Of a DNA stretch of 64,000 nucleotides, positions 33,491 through 45,062 are shown in pieces. Made by a program: the position numbers and the translations under genes. The DNA comes from Gordionus sp. m RMFG-2023 (taxonomy: Eukaryota; Nematomorpha; Gordioida; Chordodea; Parachordodidae): contig NC_088775.1 in assembly GCF_954871325.1 (NCBI RefSeq), positions 20,127,561-20,191,560 on the forward strand, given 5' to 3'. The notes under the pieces were generated by a model that ran no database searches, was not told the DNA's origin, and saw nothing but the letters and a program-made list of their open reading frames with translations. Position 1 is the first letter of the stretch, and the number at the start of each line of letters is the position of its first letter.

Positions 33491-33946
33491 TAATTAACAC
33501 ACCTAGCCCTATTAGCCTATCGAGACCGAGAGGAAACGCTTGTTCTTTTAATGAATAAATCTTATGTATACTTTTCTACTAAGTTCAAAAAAAAGTTAAA
33601 AATAAATGGGTTTTTGTGCCGGCTCCCCTGGTCTGGACCCCGGGTCTGGACCCGGGTCTGAACCCCGGGTCTGTGCTCAGGGTTCGTGCTCAGAGCAGGC
33701 ATGAGCACAAAATTGGGTCGTAAATTTTACGACCAAGCAAATTAATAACTCTAGTCTAAATACTTATCTCTTGCTTATATTTCATTTCTTAAAAAACCTT
33801 TTTGGTTTCACTTTTTTAATTTATAAATGCTTTTTCCTAAAAAAGTATGAATTATAGTAAATAGTTTTAGTTTAAAAAGATATTAACTTTTACATTCTTT
33901 CTTCAAATTAATGTTTAAAATATATGCTTACATTTTTGTGGGACAG

Positions 33947-35060
33947 GGGCTAGGGAGAGGGCTAAGGAGGATATTTTTTATTAGCTTAAAATATTCACAA
34001 AAAGTGATAAATTTCAGAGGAGGGATTTCTCCCCCTCCCCGTTACCATGCCTTTTCTTAGAAATATTTTTAATGTACAAACAAGTTTGAAACAAGTTTAA
34101 GAATTTCTTTATAAAAAGTAAGTAGACATATAGTTTATAATCCTCTATATAGAATTGGTTACAAAATATTAGGTTAAATGCCACTTTTTCAGAAATATTT
34201 GTCAGTTATAGAATATATTATAGGTAATATTTTAATAAACTTTACTAAACAATGTTTTTATAATAAATATAAGCAACAATTTGTATTCAATTCTTTAACG
34301 ACATCTATTTACTTTGAATAATAAAAATATTATTAAAAATTAATCATCACATTATTCATCCCACATTTGATATAATCCCTAGACATTTTTTTACCTTTTC
34401 TTTCCAATGTGTTTTTAGGAAAGCTATTTTTTCTTCTTTGAAAAACAGTTTTGAGTTAAATTTTTAATACGTTAATATTTTGATATTATTACAAACTACT
34501 ATTATTTTAAGACATAATATACCATAAGAGGTGGTACGACAATGATATATATAATATTTATTACTTACATAATATTATTGGCTCTTATTTTCTAGTTATT
34601 TCTAATATGGCATCCTTACCGTGTAAATAACTCAAAACTTGCATATATTTGCATAATTATTTCTTCAAAAGATTTTTAGTGTTTTTGTTTTATCAATTTA
34701 TTTAACATAATAAATTCTATGAGTTTACACCGGGAGTGTCAGCTATGACTGCAAATTAACCAGTATCTATTATTTCTGTGGCTGTGTAATTTAAGATTAT
34801 TACTCCTACTACTGAAAGCATTTGATTACATTATATGGCTTCCATAACATCTAAGATATATAGTTTTATGTATTAAACTAGTCGTTTATTCTTCAAGTTG
34901 ATTTGGTCAGGCTTACAAAATTTTCCTTATTATCTCATTTTATAAAACCTTTTCTAAAATGGTAAAACACCTTTATATTAATTCCATTACCTTTTGTCAA
35001 TGTAAGTTGCTGTTGTAGTTAGGAATTTTTACGTTATATATATATAATTATTTATATATT
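33947..35060 (-). repeat. Dispersed repeat R1, copy 3 (opposite orientation)
   Basis: Reverse-complement homology to 9299-10360 and 62273 on, clear from about 34260 to 35050. For example, GGTTAATTTGCAGTCATAGC is shared with the copy at 62273 and AAAGAATTGAATACAAATTG with the copy at 9299. The stretch 33947-34060, starting CAGGGGCTAGGGAGAGGG, may be the far end and resembles 53491-53610. Confidence 0.65.
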
Positions 35061-35107
35061 AAAATGTTAATCAATTTAAATTTTTTTAGGTTATGATGTG
35101 TTTTGGG

Positions 35108-35260
35108 TAGTGTTGTTAAATTGCCGGGTCGGGTCGGCTTGGCCGAAAACCCAGCAAGGTTTGAACCGAAAAAACAACCCTAAACCCGAGAAAATCGATT
35201 TAGCCATAGATCAGACCCGACCCGACCCATAAGCATGAGCCGACCCATCTGGTCGGCTTG
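35108..35260 (+). mobile_element. Left end of a TAGTGTTGTTAAA-type element
   Basis: TAGTGTTGTTAAATTGCCGG starts a GC-rich stretch with GGGTCGGGTCGG. No matching right end was found; the minisatellite and satellite that follow may be internal to it. Confidence 0.55.
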
Positions 35261-35261
35261 G

Positions 35262-35388
35262 TGGGTCGACTTGCTGGGTCGACTTGCTGGGTCGACTTGC
35301 TGGGTCGACTTGCTGGGTCGACTTGCTGGGTCGACTTGCTGGGTCGACTTGCTGGGTCGACTTGCTGGGTCGACTTGCTGGGTCGACT
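35262..35388. repeat. 13-bp minisatellite, ten copies
   Basis: Ten near-perfect copies of GGGTCGACTTGCT. All frames are open through it, which produces artefactual proline/serine- or leucine/glycine-rich frames on both strands. There are no spacers, so it is not a CRISPR array. Confidence 0.95.
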
Positions 35389-35439
35389 CTGGGTCGGCCT
35401 GCTGGGTTGGCTAACTGGGTCAAAAAATATATATTGAAA

Positions 35440-36930
35440 ATTAAACCAGTTTGTTTTCACCCTGGTTCAATGTTTTTGATATTAGAAAGATGTTCAAAAA
35501 TCTTTGGTTCTAGTAATAAATTGTCACTGTTATTATATCTTATTCCACGAGGAAAGAATAAATTGTAAATTTTTTTTAAAACATATCTTAAGCCTAGTTA
35601 AAAGTTTTAGATACTAGAATGATGTTCTAAAACCTTTGGGACTAGTAATAAATGGACACTGCAATTATATTATACTCCGCGAGGAAACAATAAATGTGAA
35701 AATTAAAAAAAAAATTTAGGCCTAGTTTATGGTTTTTGATATTAGAAAGATGTCCTAAAACTTTTGGGTTAGTAATAAATTACTATCATTATATTTTACC
35801 CCACGAGGAAAAATAATTATGAAAATTTTTTTAAATTTTGTTTAAGCCTAGTTAAAAGTTTTTGATACTGGAAAGATATCCATAAATTTTGGGTCTAGTA
35901 ATAAATTGGCACTATTATTATATTTTACTCCTCGAGGAAAAAAATTTATGATTTTTTTTAAGATGTTGTTTTAAGCCTTGTTAAAAGTTTTTTATTTATG
36001 GTAAAAACGTGTTCTAAAATATCAAGTCTAATAATAAATTGGGACTGCCATTTTATTGTGTTCCTCGAGGAAAGAAGGAAATTTTTTAAAACGTTGTTTT
36101 AAGTTAAGTTAAGCGTTTTTGATACTAAAAAGATGTTCTAATACCTCTGAGTCTAGCAATAAATTGGCACTGCCATTATATTTTACTCCACGAGCAAAAA
36201 ATAAATGTTAAAATTTTTTAAAAATTTATTTTAAGCGTAGTTTAAAGTTATTTATACTAGAGAGATGTTCTAAAACTTTTGAATATAGTAATAAATTGGT
36301 ACTTCCACTATATTTTACCACGAGGAACAAAATTATAAAAAAATTTTAAATATTGTCTTAAGCCTAGTTAAAATTTTAATACCAAAAAATGTTCTAAAAC
36401 TTTTGGGTTTAGTAAAAAATTATCACTGTTATTATAATTTAATCCACGAGGAAAAAATTATGAAAATTTTATAAAACTTTGTTTTTATCCTAGTTAATAG
36501 TTTTTAATATTGAAAAGATGTTCAAAACTTTTATGTTTATAAATAAATTTATAGTGCCATTTTTCTAAACTCCATGTGTGAAATGTAAAATGATAAAAAA
36601 AAACTATTTCTTTATATTAGAACCCAATAAAAAGTTTCTGATATTATAAAGATTTTGTTAAACCTTTGGAGCATTGATATGGTGTCACTGCCATTATAAT
36701 TTATTCGACGACGAAAAATTTTATTATAGATCTTTGTTTTAAGTTTATTTATATAAATTTGATATTGGAAAGATGTTTTAAAACTTTTGGGTTCATTAAG
36801 TAATTTCTAATTTCATTACTTTTAAACTTTAAGCATAAAAATCTAGAAATAAAATATTATATACTTGTTTTGAGCCGTGCAAAAAGTTTTTGATGTTAGA
36901 AAAATATTCTAAGCCTTAGGGTCTAGTAAA
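35440..36930. repeat. Satellite of about 130-bp units, about 12 diverged copies
   Basis: Each unit has AAGCCTAGTTAAAAGTTTTT, GATACTAGAAAGATGTTCTA, a GGGTCTAGTAATAAATTG block and ACTCCACGAGGAAA. Copies begin near 35466, 35605, 35731, 35850, 35980, 36110, 36245, 36373, 36500, 36628, 36750 and 36885. Divergence rises toward the right, and the CCACGAGGAAA block is the best conserved part. Confidence 0.85.
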
Positions 36931-37961
36931 ATTTTGATAATTATTTTATTCTTTTTTTTTTAACTTGGGTTGAGGGTATAAAATATGAGTAGTATATCAT
37001 TTAAAACTATTTAGGAGATTAGTAGTTAATAAGAAAAGACGGGACAAGTTCAGACAGGATCCCATTTTTAAATTTACGGCATTCGGATAAATGAATTTTC
37101 CCTAATTTTAAAATATGCTAAATTTATTTTATATAATTACTATACATATTTTACATCAAATTTGGAAAATTTGAAACACAAGATTATAATTATTTGATTT
37201 AAGATCTTGGAAATAATTTTGAACTATTTTTTATAATTTATGAGTTTTACAAACATTTATTTTATTTACATATTATTTAAATCACGTTGATTCTGCCATA
37301 ATACGCTAATTTATATGTTCCATTCATTCGTAATATTAGTGTATTTAAATTACATACATGCAATTCTCGGACGTCCATTATTCATTCATATGAAGTTACA
37401 TCATAAAAATAACAATGTTCCCCTTATATCTGTTAGGTATTGAACCTTACAAATTATTATATTCATAAATATCTATATATATAATGAATAAAAAACTTAT
37501 TATCAATATCTATAATATGTAATCATAAATCATAATAAATTCCTATTACTACAGGCCTTACCCCATAAATGCTATCTACCACTGCTTCATTATAAATTAT
37601 AATTTTAAATTGATTGATTTTTTTCTTTAGTAATTGTGTGAATGACTTATCCAAAAGCATAATATTTGTGCTTAAAAATATTATCATAGACAAAATTTTG
37701 AAACATTTAGATCTAAAGAGATGCTACTAATTAGGAATTAAATTATTTTTATTTATGAACCCCTCTCCCTTTCTTTTTGAAAATTATAATAACAATTTTT
37801 AATATTTAAGATAGCTTTAGAATTATTTATTTATCGTAAATAGGCTCTTTTACATTTTATAAGTAAAAAATTTGCAAATACAAAATATATAAAACGCCAC
37901 ATTTTCAATATCTTTATTATTTTCATAAATAAAAAATAAAAATTTATATTCATAAAATAAA
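36931..37961. other. AT-rich spacer without recognised features
   Basis: Nothing beyond AT-rich sequence. The left end of the hAT relic that follows should lie here but is not recognisable. Confidence 0.4.
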
Positions 37962-39908
37962 TTACATAAAATATTCTTCGCGCAAATTTAAAATGTTAAC
38001 ATCCCACGAATTCACACATAGACATTGTTTCAAAGTTGTCGCTGACATTCGATTGCTTTTCTTAGTAATAGTGGCGCCGGCCCTAGAAAAAATACGTTCG
38101 CTGGCTACGGACGTAGATTGTTGGGATAAGTAATCTTTGGCCATAGAGCTTTAGAAAACGTTTCGAGTTTCTACACCACCAATCCACTATATCAACGGAT
38201 GTTTGAGCTACCGGATCTGCTAGGTATTCTTCGATTTCTTCTGTAGCTAAATTTATTCCTTAATATAAAATATTTAAATTAACTAATTATTATATCGTCG
38301 AATCTATTGTAAAACCTTGTAATAAACCTATTTTAAAAATGCTTATTTTGCAACTATATGTTTTATTAATTTTATAAATTCTTAGGACTCTATTTTTTTA
38401 AATAAATATTTTTATTAACTCAATAACTTATAAATTTTGTTAAATGTAAGCATAATATTTAAATTTAGTCTCTCCAATTAAGTTTTGAAAATGTTATTTA
38501 GGAGGTTTTGTAATGAGTATTCTAAATTAAGTATTTATATTTACCTTCTTAGTTTGTTCAAAATACTAACAGACATTAAATTTTATTCGTTATTTTCCTC
38601 TTTTTCGAATTCATATATTGATTTCGATGTATTGTAGTCATCAAATATTCTTTTAAATTTTTAATAATAGCCAAGGTTATTTAGGAAAATTGGTAAAAAG
38701 GTTTTTTTGATTCTTGGATCAAGAAATGAGCATGTATAATTTGCAAATGTGGTTAAATATTCGATATAAATATAACATTTTTTCTTCATTTTTTTTGCAG
38801 CATTTTTTATTATGCTATTTTTATGTGATTCCGCAAGCGATAACGAATTCACAATATTATCCAGATACAATGGTGACATCCCAATTGAAGATGTTGACGC
38901 CGAACTTACTTCGTACGTTATTTTATAGAATGGATATAAAAAGGACTCCATCTCAATCAATAACTTTGCCTCCTCTTGATTCAAATGATCTTTATTGGGT
39001 AAACATCTCTTACTTATATTAATGATGGCATCAATATTCTATATTGAAATATGATTATAAACAGATCAAATAATGAAATATTACTTTATTAACAGTAGTT
39101 ATCAATAAATACATACTGTTCCATCTGGTGGCTATATCAAATGGAATCCTACAACCTCCACTTAAAACCATATATTCTTACATAAATTTTGGATTTTTAT
39201 GCATTCTGCTAATTAAAATGTGTATTTTTGCAAGATATGTAGTCATGCTATCTAAGCCAACTTGAACGATTATATTAATGATGTGAGCTAAGCATCTGTT
39301 ATTATTCGCATTGACGTTACCATTATTTTAAAATAATCTACTAACAAATCGGCAGCTACTATTATGTTTGCTGCATTATCATGTGTTATAGATAATATTT
39401 TATTTTCTATTTAGAATTTCTCGAGAGTTGATATTATTAACTCAAATATATCTATTCTGGCGTGAGGATGCGGGAACTCTATTGTATCAAGTAAAAAATT
39501 TTTGATCTTCCATTCACTATTTATAAAGTAGACGGTTAACGCACAATATGATAACGAATTAAGCCCTGACCAGATATCTGTGGTTAATGACAATTGACAA
39601 TGTTCCTGATTCAAAATTTTTATTATATTATTCTTGGCACAATTATATATTGTTTCTAGGTGCTTGGTGGCAGTTTGCCTGCACCATATTTTCACATTCT
39701 TATTCAAATATTTAAATATGTCTTTAAAAGAATGACTGTCTATCGTATGAAACGCAATATTATTTTTTATCAAATATCTAAGTACTAATTTGTTGCAATA
39801 AAGATTTTCATCAGCGGATAATTTACTCGAACCATACAATGTATCTGGTACTTTAACAGATTCTGAGGATAAGGATTCTGGGTGTAGAGATGCAATATGT
39901 TTTCGCAA
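37962..39908 (-). pseudogene. hAT transposase relic, relative of the 24.6-kb gene
   Basis: Three minus-strand pieces lie in the right order. 39908-39411 has MRKHIASLHPES (end of a BED finger), VKIWCRQTATKHLETIYN, LTTDIWSGLN and FPHPHARID. 38984-38661 has MESFLYPFYKITYEVSS and YTCSFLDPRIKKT. 38144-37962 has SVASERIFSRAGATITKKSN and LCVNSWDVNIL. Each aligns with the intact transposase (KVWCRQTVSK, LTSDIWTS, NYAASILDTRIKNT, SVASERTFSLAG). A stretch near 38160-38270 with VDIVDWWCRNSKRF is out of frame with the last piece, so the copy is frameshifted. Confidence 0.85.
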
Positions 39909-39997
39909 ATTGGCTAAAAATATAAATAAACTTTTGACATTAAAACTTCATTATTTTTGCTCAAATAATCATTAATTTTTTTTGTATATCTTATTAG

Positions 39998-41088
39998 CAT
40001 AGTTATTAAGGAGCGCCGCTACATTTTTTCAAAAGCACCTGGAGTACCACTCCTTTCTAAAATTGAGGAGTGGGAGCGAGAGCTAGCTCCTTTTAGGGCT
40101 GGAATAGAGGAGCGCCACTCCACCGCTCCTTTAAATTTAATGTATAAATTAAATTATTTTATAAATATTAATAATATTTGTTAATTAAAATAAAATTTTA
40201 TTTAATTTAAATTTATCTATTATTAAATGTTTAGCCGAGTTTTATATTGATTTATCATCTAATCTTTTAAATATTAAACATCATGTTTTTCCTCTTTATA
40301 TTGAAAATTTTTTGGAAAATCTTGTAAGTCAATATTCATTTTATAGATATAACAACAAAAAATAATTTTAGATATTATGGATTTAGAGATCATAAATGAA
40401 GAAATCGAATTTCCATTTCCATCATACAAAAAATATTTTAAACTTCTAAAAGATTTTAATCCAAATGATCAAACAAATTTAAGCAAAATGTCTTTTGTGT
40501 TTGAAAACTATTTAATTTTCAAAAGTGAGCAGCTTCAACATCTAAAAGTAAAAAATATTTCTTTTAACAAAATGATTTAGAAAATTTTTTTGGATTCCAT
40601 AAAATTGACCATCAGGAAGATAATATATTAGACAAATATTTTTTAAATAATGATACCAAAATTACTATTTTTGAGAAATTCCCTTAATTAAAAAATATCT
40701 TTATAAAATATAATACCTCGCTTCCCTCTAGTGCTCCTGAGGAGCGCCTATTTAGTATTGCAAAAGAGGTCTTAGGGGAGAGGCATGAATGTTTGTTAGA
40801 TTCTAATTTAGAAAATTTATTACTTTTAAATGCTAATAAAAGGTTATAAATATTTTGATAGATTTTAATATAAATAAAACTTTTTGATAAAATAATATGA
40901 TTTTGTTTCGTATATCTTCTAAAAAAATGAAAATCAAAGGAGCGGTTATGGAGTGGCACTCCATTATTTGAAGCGGGAGCTAGCTCCTTTTAAAAATGTA
41001 GTAGCGGTAGCGGGAGCTAGCTCCTCTTGAGAAGGTAGAAGCGGGAGCGGGAGCTAGCTACTTTTAAAAAGGAGCGTTAACAACTCTG
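39998..41088 (+). mobile_element. hAT family A element, copy 2, perfect TSD CTTATTAG
   Basis: The ends are CATAGTTATTAAGGAGCG and, complementary, CAGAGTTGTTAACGCTCC, flanked by CTTATTAG at 39990-39997 and 41089-41096. Subterminal AGCGGGAGCTAGCTCC motifs repeat four or more times toward the right end. The 1091-bp size nearly equals copy 1 after removing its nested element. Confidence 0.93.
40377..40850 (+). pseudogene. hAT transposase C-terminal fragment, family A copy 2
   Basis: Plus-strand frames give FPFPSYKKYFKLLKDFNP, then, after frame changes, NILDKYFLNN, SLPSSAPEERLFSIAKEVLG and LLDSNLENLLLLNANKRL. It parallels the minus-strand remnant at 1454-1708 (PLPSSAPVERLFINAKQVLE). Confidence 0.8.
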
Positions 41089-41227
41089 CTTATTAGTAAT
41101 GTATTATGATATTCCCGTGCATTTTTAAATAAAAAATATTTAAAAAATTAACACCCTATTTGAAATAAAAGTTAATTATAACACAATATAATACTAAAAT
41201 TTTGAAATTGCAAAAAACTAAAATCTT

Positions 41228-41345
41228 GTGTTGTTAAAAAGTGAGTTTTTACTGCTCAGACCTTGAGTCGGAGTCGTAAAAATTGGCTCAGGCTCAAGCC
41301 CACTCAGGAGTTGGATCAAGCCGGCACTGGAACTTCTCGAGTGTA
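41228..41345. mobile_element. Possible left end of a TGTTGTTAAA-type element
   Basis: TTGTGTTGTTAAAAAGTGAG is followed by GC-richer GGCTCAGGCTCAAGCCCACT, the style of TAGTGTTGTTAA ends elsewhere. No partner end was found. Confidence 0.35.
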
Positions 41346-41699
41346 ATTTTGACCCAAAGTTTATATTTATATTTACTATTTAGAAAGAATATAATAAAAT
41401 AATCTAGAATTTGTGTACCATGCCAAGCTGCCTCTTATATATATTTTTTTTTGCTTTTAAATTTTTTTTTACATAATAATTTATTTTTTAATATAGAAAT
41501 TAAAATATAAACAGTAGTTTCTTGACAATCCAATCACTCAAATATTGATGCATCTGCGATTGCGGATTTTTATAAAATAAACATTTTTATTCCCCTTATT
41601 GATAAATTTTTATTTCAATTAAAGAAAAGAATATTATTCATATTTTTATATTAAAAAGCTTTTATTTTCTTTAGCCTGTCGAGTCTAACTGTTGATTAC

Positions 41700-43312
41700 T
41701 GTTAAACAGTGACACTCATGTATTTTATCTTAACTTTAAAAAATTCTTTTTTTTTTTACATCCTTAAGCTATTTATGGCGTAACTTAATATATTCAAATG
41801 TAATAAGAATTGTTTCTTTCTTTTTGTAATATTAAATTTTATATTTTATAAATCAATTTACTTAATAAACTAATGTTCATTTTTTATTTTTAACTTTTAA
41901 AAAAAAGATCAATTTATTATAAACTACATTAAATTAAATTGTCAATATATATAGGAAACTATTTTGAATTATGTGATCATTATATTTTTTAAATTTAAAT
42001 ATCAATAAATTGACGTAATATACGTTTATAACATTTGATTTCTGCCTTTAATTTCTGCAACCTTTTCATGGTGGCAGCATATTAAATTAAAATTTTCTAA
42101 AATATTAAATATAAATTAACTTCTTAAAATTTTTATAAAATCCAATACTATAAAATAGAAAAATTCAAGGATATTGTAAATTATAAATTATGAAACAGAC
42201 CTCAAATAATAACGTTAATATTAATATTGAATTTCCAACATACACAGGTAATGGCGATGTTTTTCTAAGTCGTTTCGAAGACATATTCAACGATGCTCAG
42301 ATCTCTGATATCGAAAAAGCAGGATCCTTCACAAGAAGACTACCAGACGAAGAATACATCAAGCTCAAATCGATATGTTCACCTACCGATTTCATCAATC
42401 CATCGATATTGATTGAAAAATTTAGGTTATTACACCCGAGGAAATCTACAAGTTCGAAATTGTTATTATTCAATGCAGCTGTATAAGGTAAAAATGAAAG
42501 TTACATCAATTGGGTAAGTAGATTATGTATTTTACAAAATGAATGTTCGTTAAGCGATAGTAGAGTCATTGAAAAAGTAAAAATTTCATCAAATAAAAAA
42601 AACGATATAAAACGCAAAATAAATAATATAAAAAATTGTATAAAACGCGACACAAATAATAAAAAAAAAACATTAAAACGCGATTCTTTATACATTCTTA
42701 CAAATTCAATATTATTTTCTAAATGATGATTATATTCAATTGGATCGATTCTTATATTCAATTGGATCTATTCTTATGATTCCTAATTATTCTTGATTAA
42801 CTAATAATAATGATAATGATTTGAAAAATAATAAAAAAAAATGATAATAATGACTATGGAAGGTGAACAAAAACAAATAAGCAAAGAGACGAAACGTTAA
42901 TAACAAACCAACGAGGTGAAAACAAGCCAACGATAAAACGTGACAAAAGCAAGACAACGCTAAAAGATAAAAGCAAAGTGACATATGAAACGATAATAAT
43001 AGTAAAAAATCAAGAACATCGGGACGATTTTTCGGCACTCAAAGAGACCTAGGCTGGATTTCTTTGGAGGGTGGAATGTTAGAGATGGACAATATTTAGA
43101 ATCATTAAATTTGTTTTTTATATACATTCATACATTAATTTGTTATTATTATTAAATTAACCATTTTTAGCATTAACATTTTTAGGTTAATTGATTGTGA
43201 ATTGATATAAATACATGTTAGAAAAATATAAAATTTAGTAATAAAGTAAAAAAACAAAAAAAAAACAATTTTTTAAAGTTAAGATAAAATACATGAGTGT
43301 CACTGTTTAACA
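41700..43312 (+). mobile_element. Fossil LTR-retrotransposon-like element with inverted ends, TSD ATTAC
   Basis: It is bounded by ATTAC at 41695-41699 and 43313-43317. It starts TGTTAAACAGTGACACTCAT and ends with the inverted partner ATGAGTGTCACTGTTTAACA; the inverted match is about 50 bases. A gag-like frame lies at 42190. A purine-rich GGAGGGTGGAA just before TGTTAGAGA at 43077 looks like the priming site next to a 3' LTR of 236 bp (43077-43312). No pol region is seen. It is old, broken and far below full length. Confidence 0.6.
42190..42486 (+). pseudogene. Gag-like fragment of the fossil LTR element
   Basis: The frame encodes IEFPTYTGNGDVFLSRFEDI and a following helical segment. The pattern P.Y.G..D...F...FE.....A...D..K......L is the N-terminal part of retrotransposon capsid proteins. 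The fragment is broken and no other retroviral domain was recognised nearby. Confidence 0.6.
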
Positions 43313-43521
43313 ATTACATTTGAAACACGAGAGGATAGTAAGAAAATCTTTTACGCTGATGCAGTAGTCTCACATATGATAGTTACTTTTTTATATCGAA
43401 TTTTGGTAAAAAATCTTGACAGAATAGAGTATTCTTTAAAACTAAAAAATGCTATGCAAGCTCTTTCCATGTGTAATTGCACTTTAGATTCCTTGCCTAA
43501 AATATCAAAACATTATTAATT

Positions 43522-43722
43522 ATTTTAGCTTCCCTACCAATTCGTATCTTCACTAATGAAAGATCTTTTTCAACTTTAAAAAGGTTAAAAACTTATTTTA
43601 GAGATACCACCGGTAAAAAACATTTAAATGTAACCCTATTAAATATTTATAAGGAGATTATTATAGATAAAAATTTGATTCTAAATGAATTATCCAAATC
43701 TCAAAGAAAAGTTACCTCATAA
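43522..43722 (+). pseudogene. hAT (ZMYM/DUF4371-like) C-terminal fragment
   Basis: The open stretch reads ILASLPIRIFTNERSFSTLK, RLKTYFRDTTGKKHLNVTLL and NIYKEIIID, ending at TAA 43722. Upstream frames at 43330-43500 (KIFYADAVVSHMIV, RIEYSLKLKNAM) may be more of the same gene. It resembles 29262-29465. Confidence 0.75.
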
Positions 43723-43799
43723 TCAAATTTTTTCATAAAATGAATTCTTAATTATAACATTTATATAATTTTTGTATTAACTCATAAAATTTATGCATT

Positions 43800-44095
43800 G
43801 ACAAATCAAATTCAGTCATTTGACCTGGTCAAACACTCTAAAAAAAATCTGAAGAAAAAAATATTAAAAATATGTTTAAAAAGAGAAAAACGATATAAAT
43901 ACATGTCATCATAATGTATTATTTTTAGGTCCCCGAAGGTGGTGGTGACTAAATTATTTTAAGTGATATTTAATTTCAAGTATAAAGGACATGTTTAATA
44001 GTTATATGGTAATCAGTAATTTCCGTAAGAAATAATCAATTCCGTTTGCCAACCATGCCCAATTAAGAGACTACCAATTCCTAGTTTTATTTTTT
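43800..44095 (+). mobile_element. hAT family G fragment
   Basis: Homologous to the complete element at 52556-53268: shared TTCAGTCA.TT.A, AAAAACGATATAAATAC, GGTGGTGA, AAGTGATAT and AATCAATTCCG. Both ends are missing or too diverged to place. Confidence 0.6.
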
Positions 44096-44104
44096 TTAGA
44101 AAGA

Positions 44105-44165
44105 AATATGATTTGTACGACTTCCGGGGTCGTGGTCGAAAAAAACCAACCATTTAACAACACTA
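44105..44165 (-). mobile_element. Right end of a TAGTGTTGTTAAA-type element
   Basis: CCAACCATTTAACAACACTA closes a short GC-rich stretch with CCGGGGTCGTGGTCG. The left partner was not located. Confidence 0.5.
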
Positions 44166-45062
44166 GTTTTGGGGAGTTTTTAAGAAGGAATTTGTTTAAG
44201 GTTGTATTTTGTTTATATAAATCTGATTATAATAATAATATTTGAAAAGAAGATTATCGGAAATTAAGTTCAATTTATTATATTGATTCTTTTGTGTATT
44301 TTATAGTGCTGTGTATTTTGATATGTAAAATAAATAAAAATTATGATAATATAGCACATCTTTTAACAGTTGCTAAGATTAATTGATTGTTCAAAGTTTG
44401 CAAATTTCAATTAAAAAAAACCCGCAAAATAGGGGGTATGGGGGGCTTAGCCTCCAGAATTTTTTTTTAGTTATCACCCTGAAATTGTAGAAGCTAATGT
44501 AGTCCTCTGATACATTGTAAATATAGGGGTATTTAATAGGATTTATGTTCTAAAGGATAGCTTGTAAATATCGCCGCCCAAGATGTAGAAATATTTTAAG
44601 AGGGGTAGGAATAGGTTTTTAAAGGAGGTTTGAATCCAGTGAACATTCTGCCATGTTACTGTCAGGATACAATTTTATAAATATTTGCCCAACCCTGGGT
44701 AGACCATACCATTCCAGACACTTCCATAACACTCAGAGCCAGTAACATAACTATGAGAGAGGAAAACGATGCCGAAATTTCAATTTGAAAAATTTTTCTA
44801 TTCTTATAATACATATTTAATGCTTATTTTTATGATTTAATTATGAACAATGCTATAATTACAAATTAAATTATTAGCATATATTAAATACTTCCATATT
44901 TGTGATATCAAATAACTACTTTAAAAAAAACTATAATTTATATAAATTTTCAAGTATTATAAGCACGTGATCATTTTCCATTTTATTTAATGTTTTATAA
45001 TTCATTTCAAGTAAACAGTTGGGTGGAAGATAAATAATTTAGAAAATTTATAAGTTGAAATT
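44166..45062. other. 5' flank of the mitochondrial AsnRS gene
   Basis: AT-rich. A GGGGGTATGGGGGGCTTAGC stretch at 44433 resembles DNA-transposon ends of the CAGGGGCG type. From about 44770 to the ATG there is no repeat. A perfect E-box CACGTG lies at 44964-44969, about 95 bases upstream of the start codon. Confidence 0.45.
44964..44969. promoter_or_regulatory. E-box CACGTG upstream of AsnRS
   Basis: Palindromic bHLH-type site in the repeat-free stretch just before the start codon. The function is inferred from position only. Confidence 0.3.

Larger units (their letters stand above)
32066..33753 (+). mobile_element. TAGTGTTGTTAATT-type hAT, complete ends, perfect TSD GTCTAAAT
   Basis: It starts TAGTGTTGTTAATTGGTTAG and its complementary right end starts TAGAGTTATTAATTTGCTTG. 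Exact GTCTAAAT copies lie at 32058-32065 and 33754-33761. Layout: CCCGGGGTTCA repeats (32095-32200), AT-rich interior, a transposase scrap (32945-33142), three roughly 135-bp subterminal units (33175-33490), CCCGGGTCTGAACC repeats (33605-33690), end. The 1688-bp copy is an internal deletion derivative. Confidence 0.92.

Noticed and set aside
35262-35388. Regular short repeat resembling a CRISPR array
   Set aside because: Units are contiguous with no unique spacers, and the context is eukaryotic.
35200-35568. Proline/serine-rich and glycine/leucine-rich frames of 70-94 codons on both strands
   Set aside because: They are translations of a 13-bp minisatellite, open in every frame because the unit has no stop.
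42501-43038. Two hydrophobic minus-strand frames of 86 and 83 codons
   Set aside because: They are antisense to a fossil retroelement in AT-rich DNA, where phenylalanine/leucine-rich frames are expected by chance.
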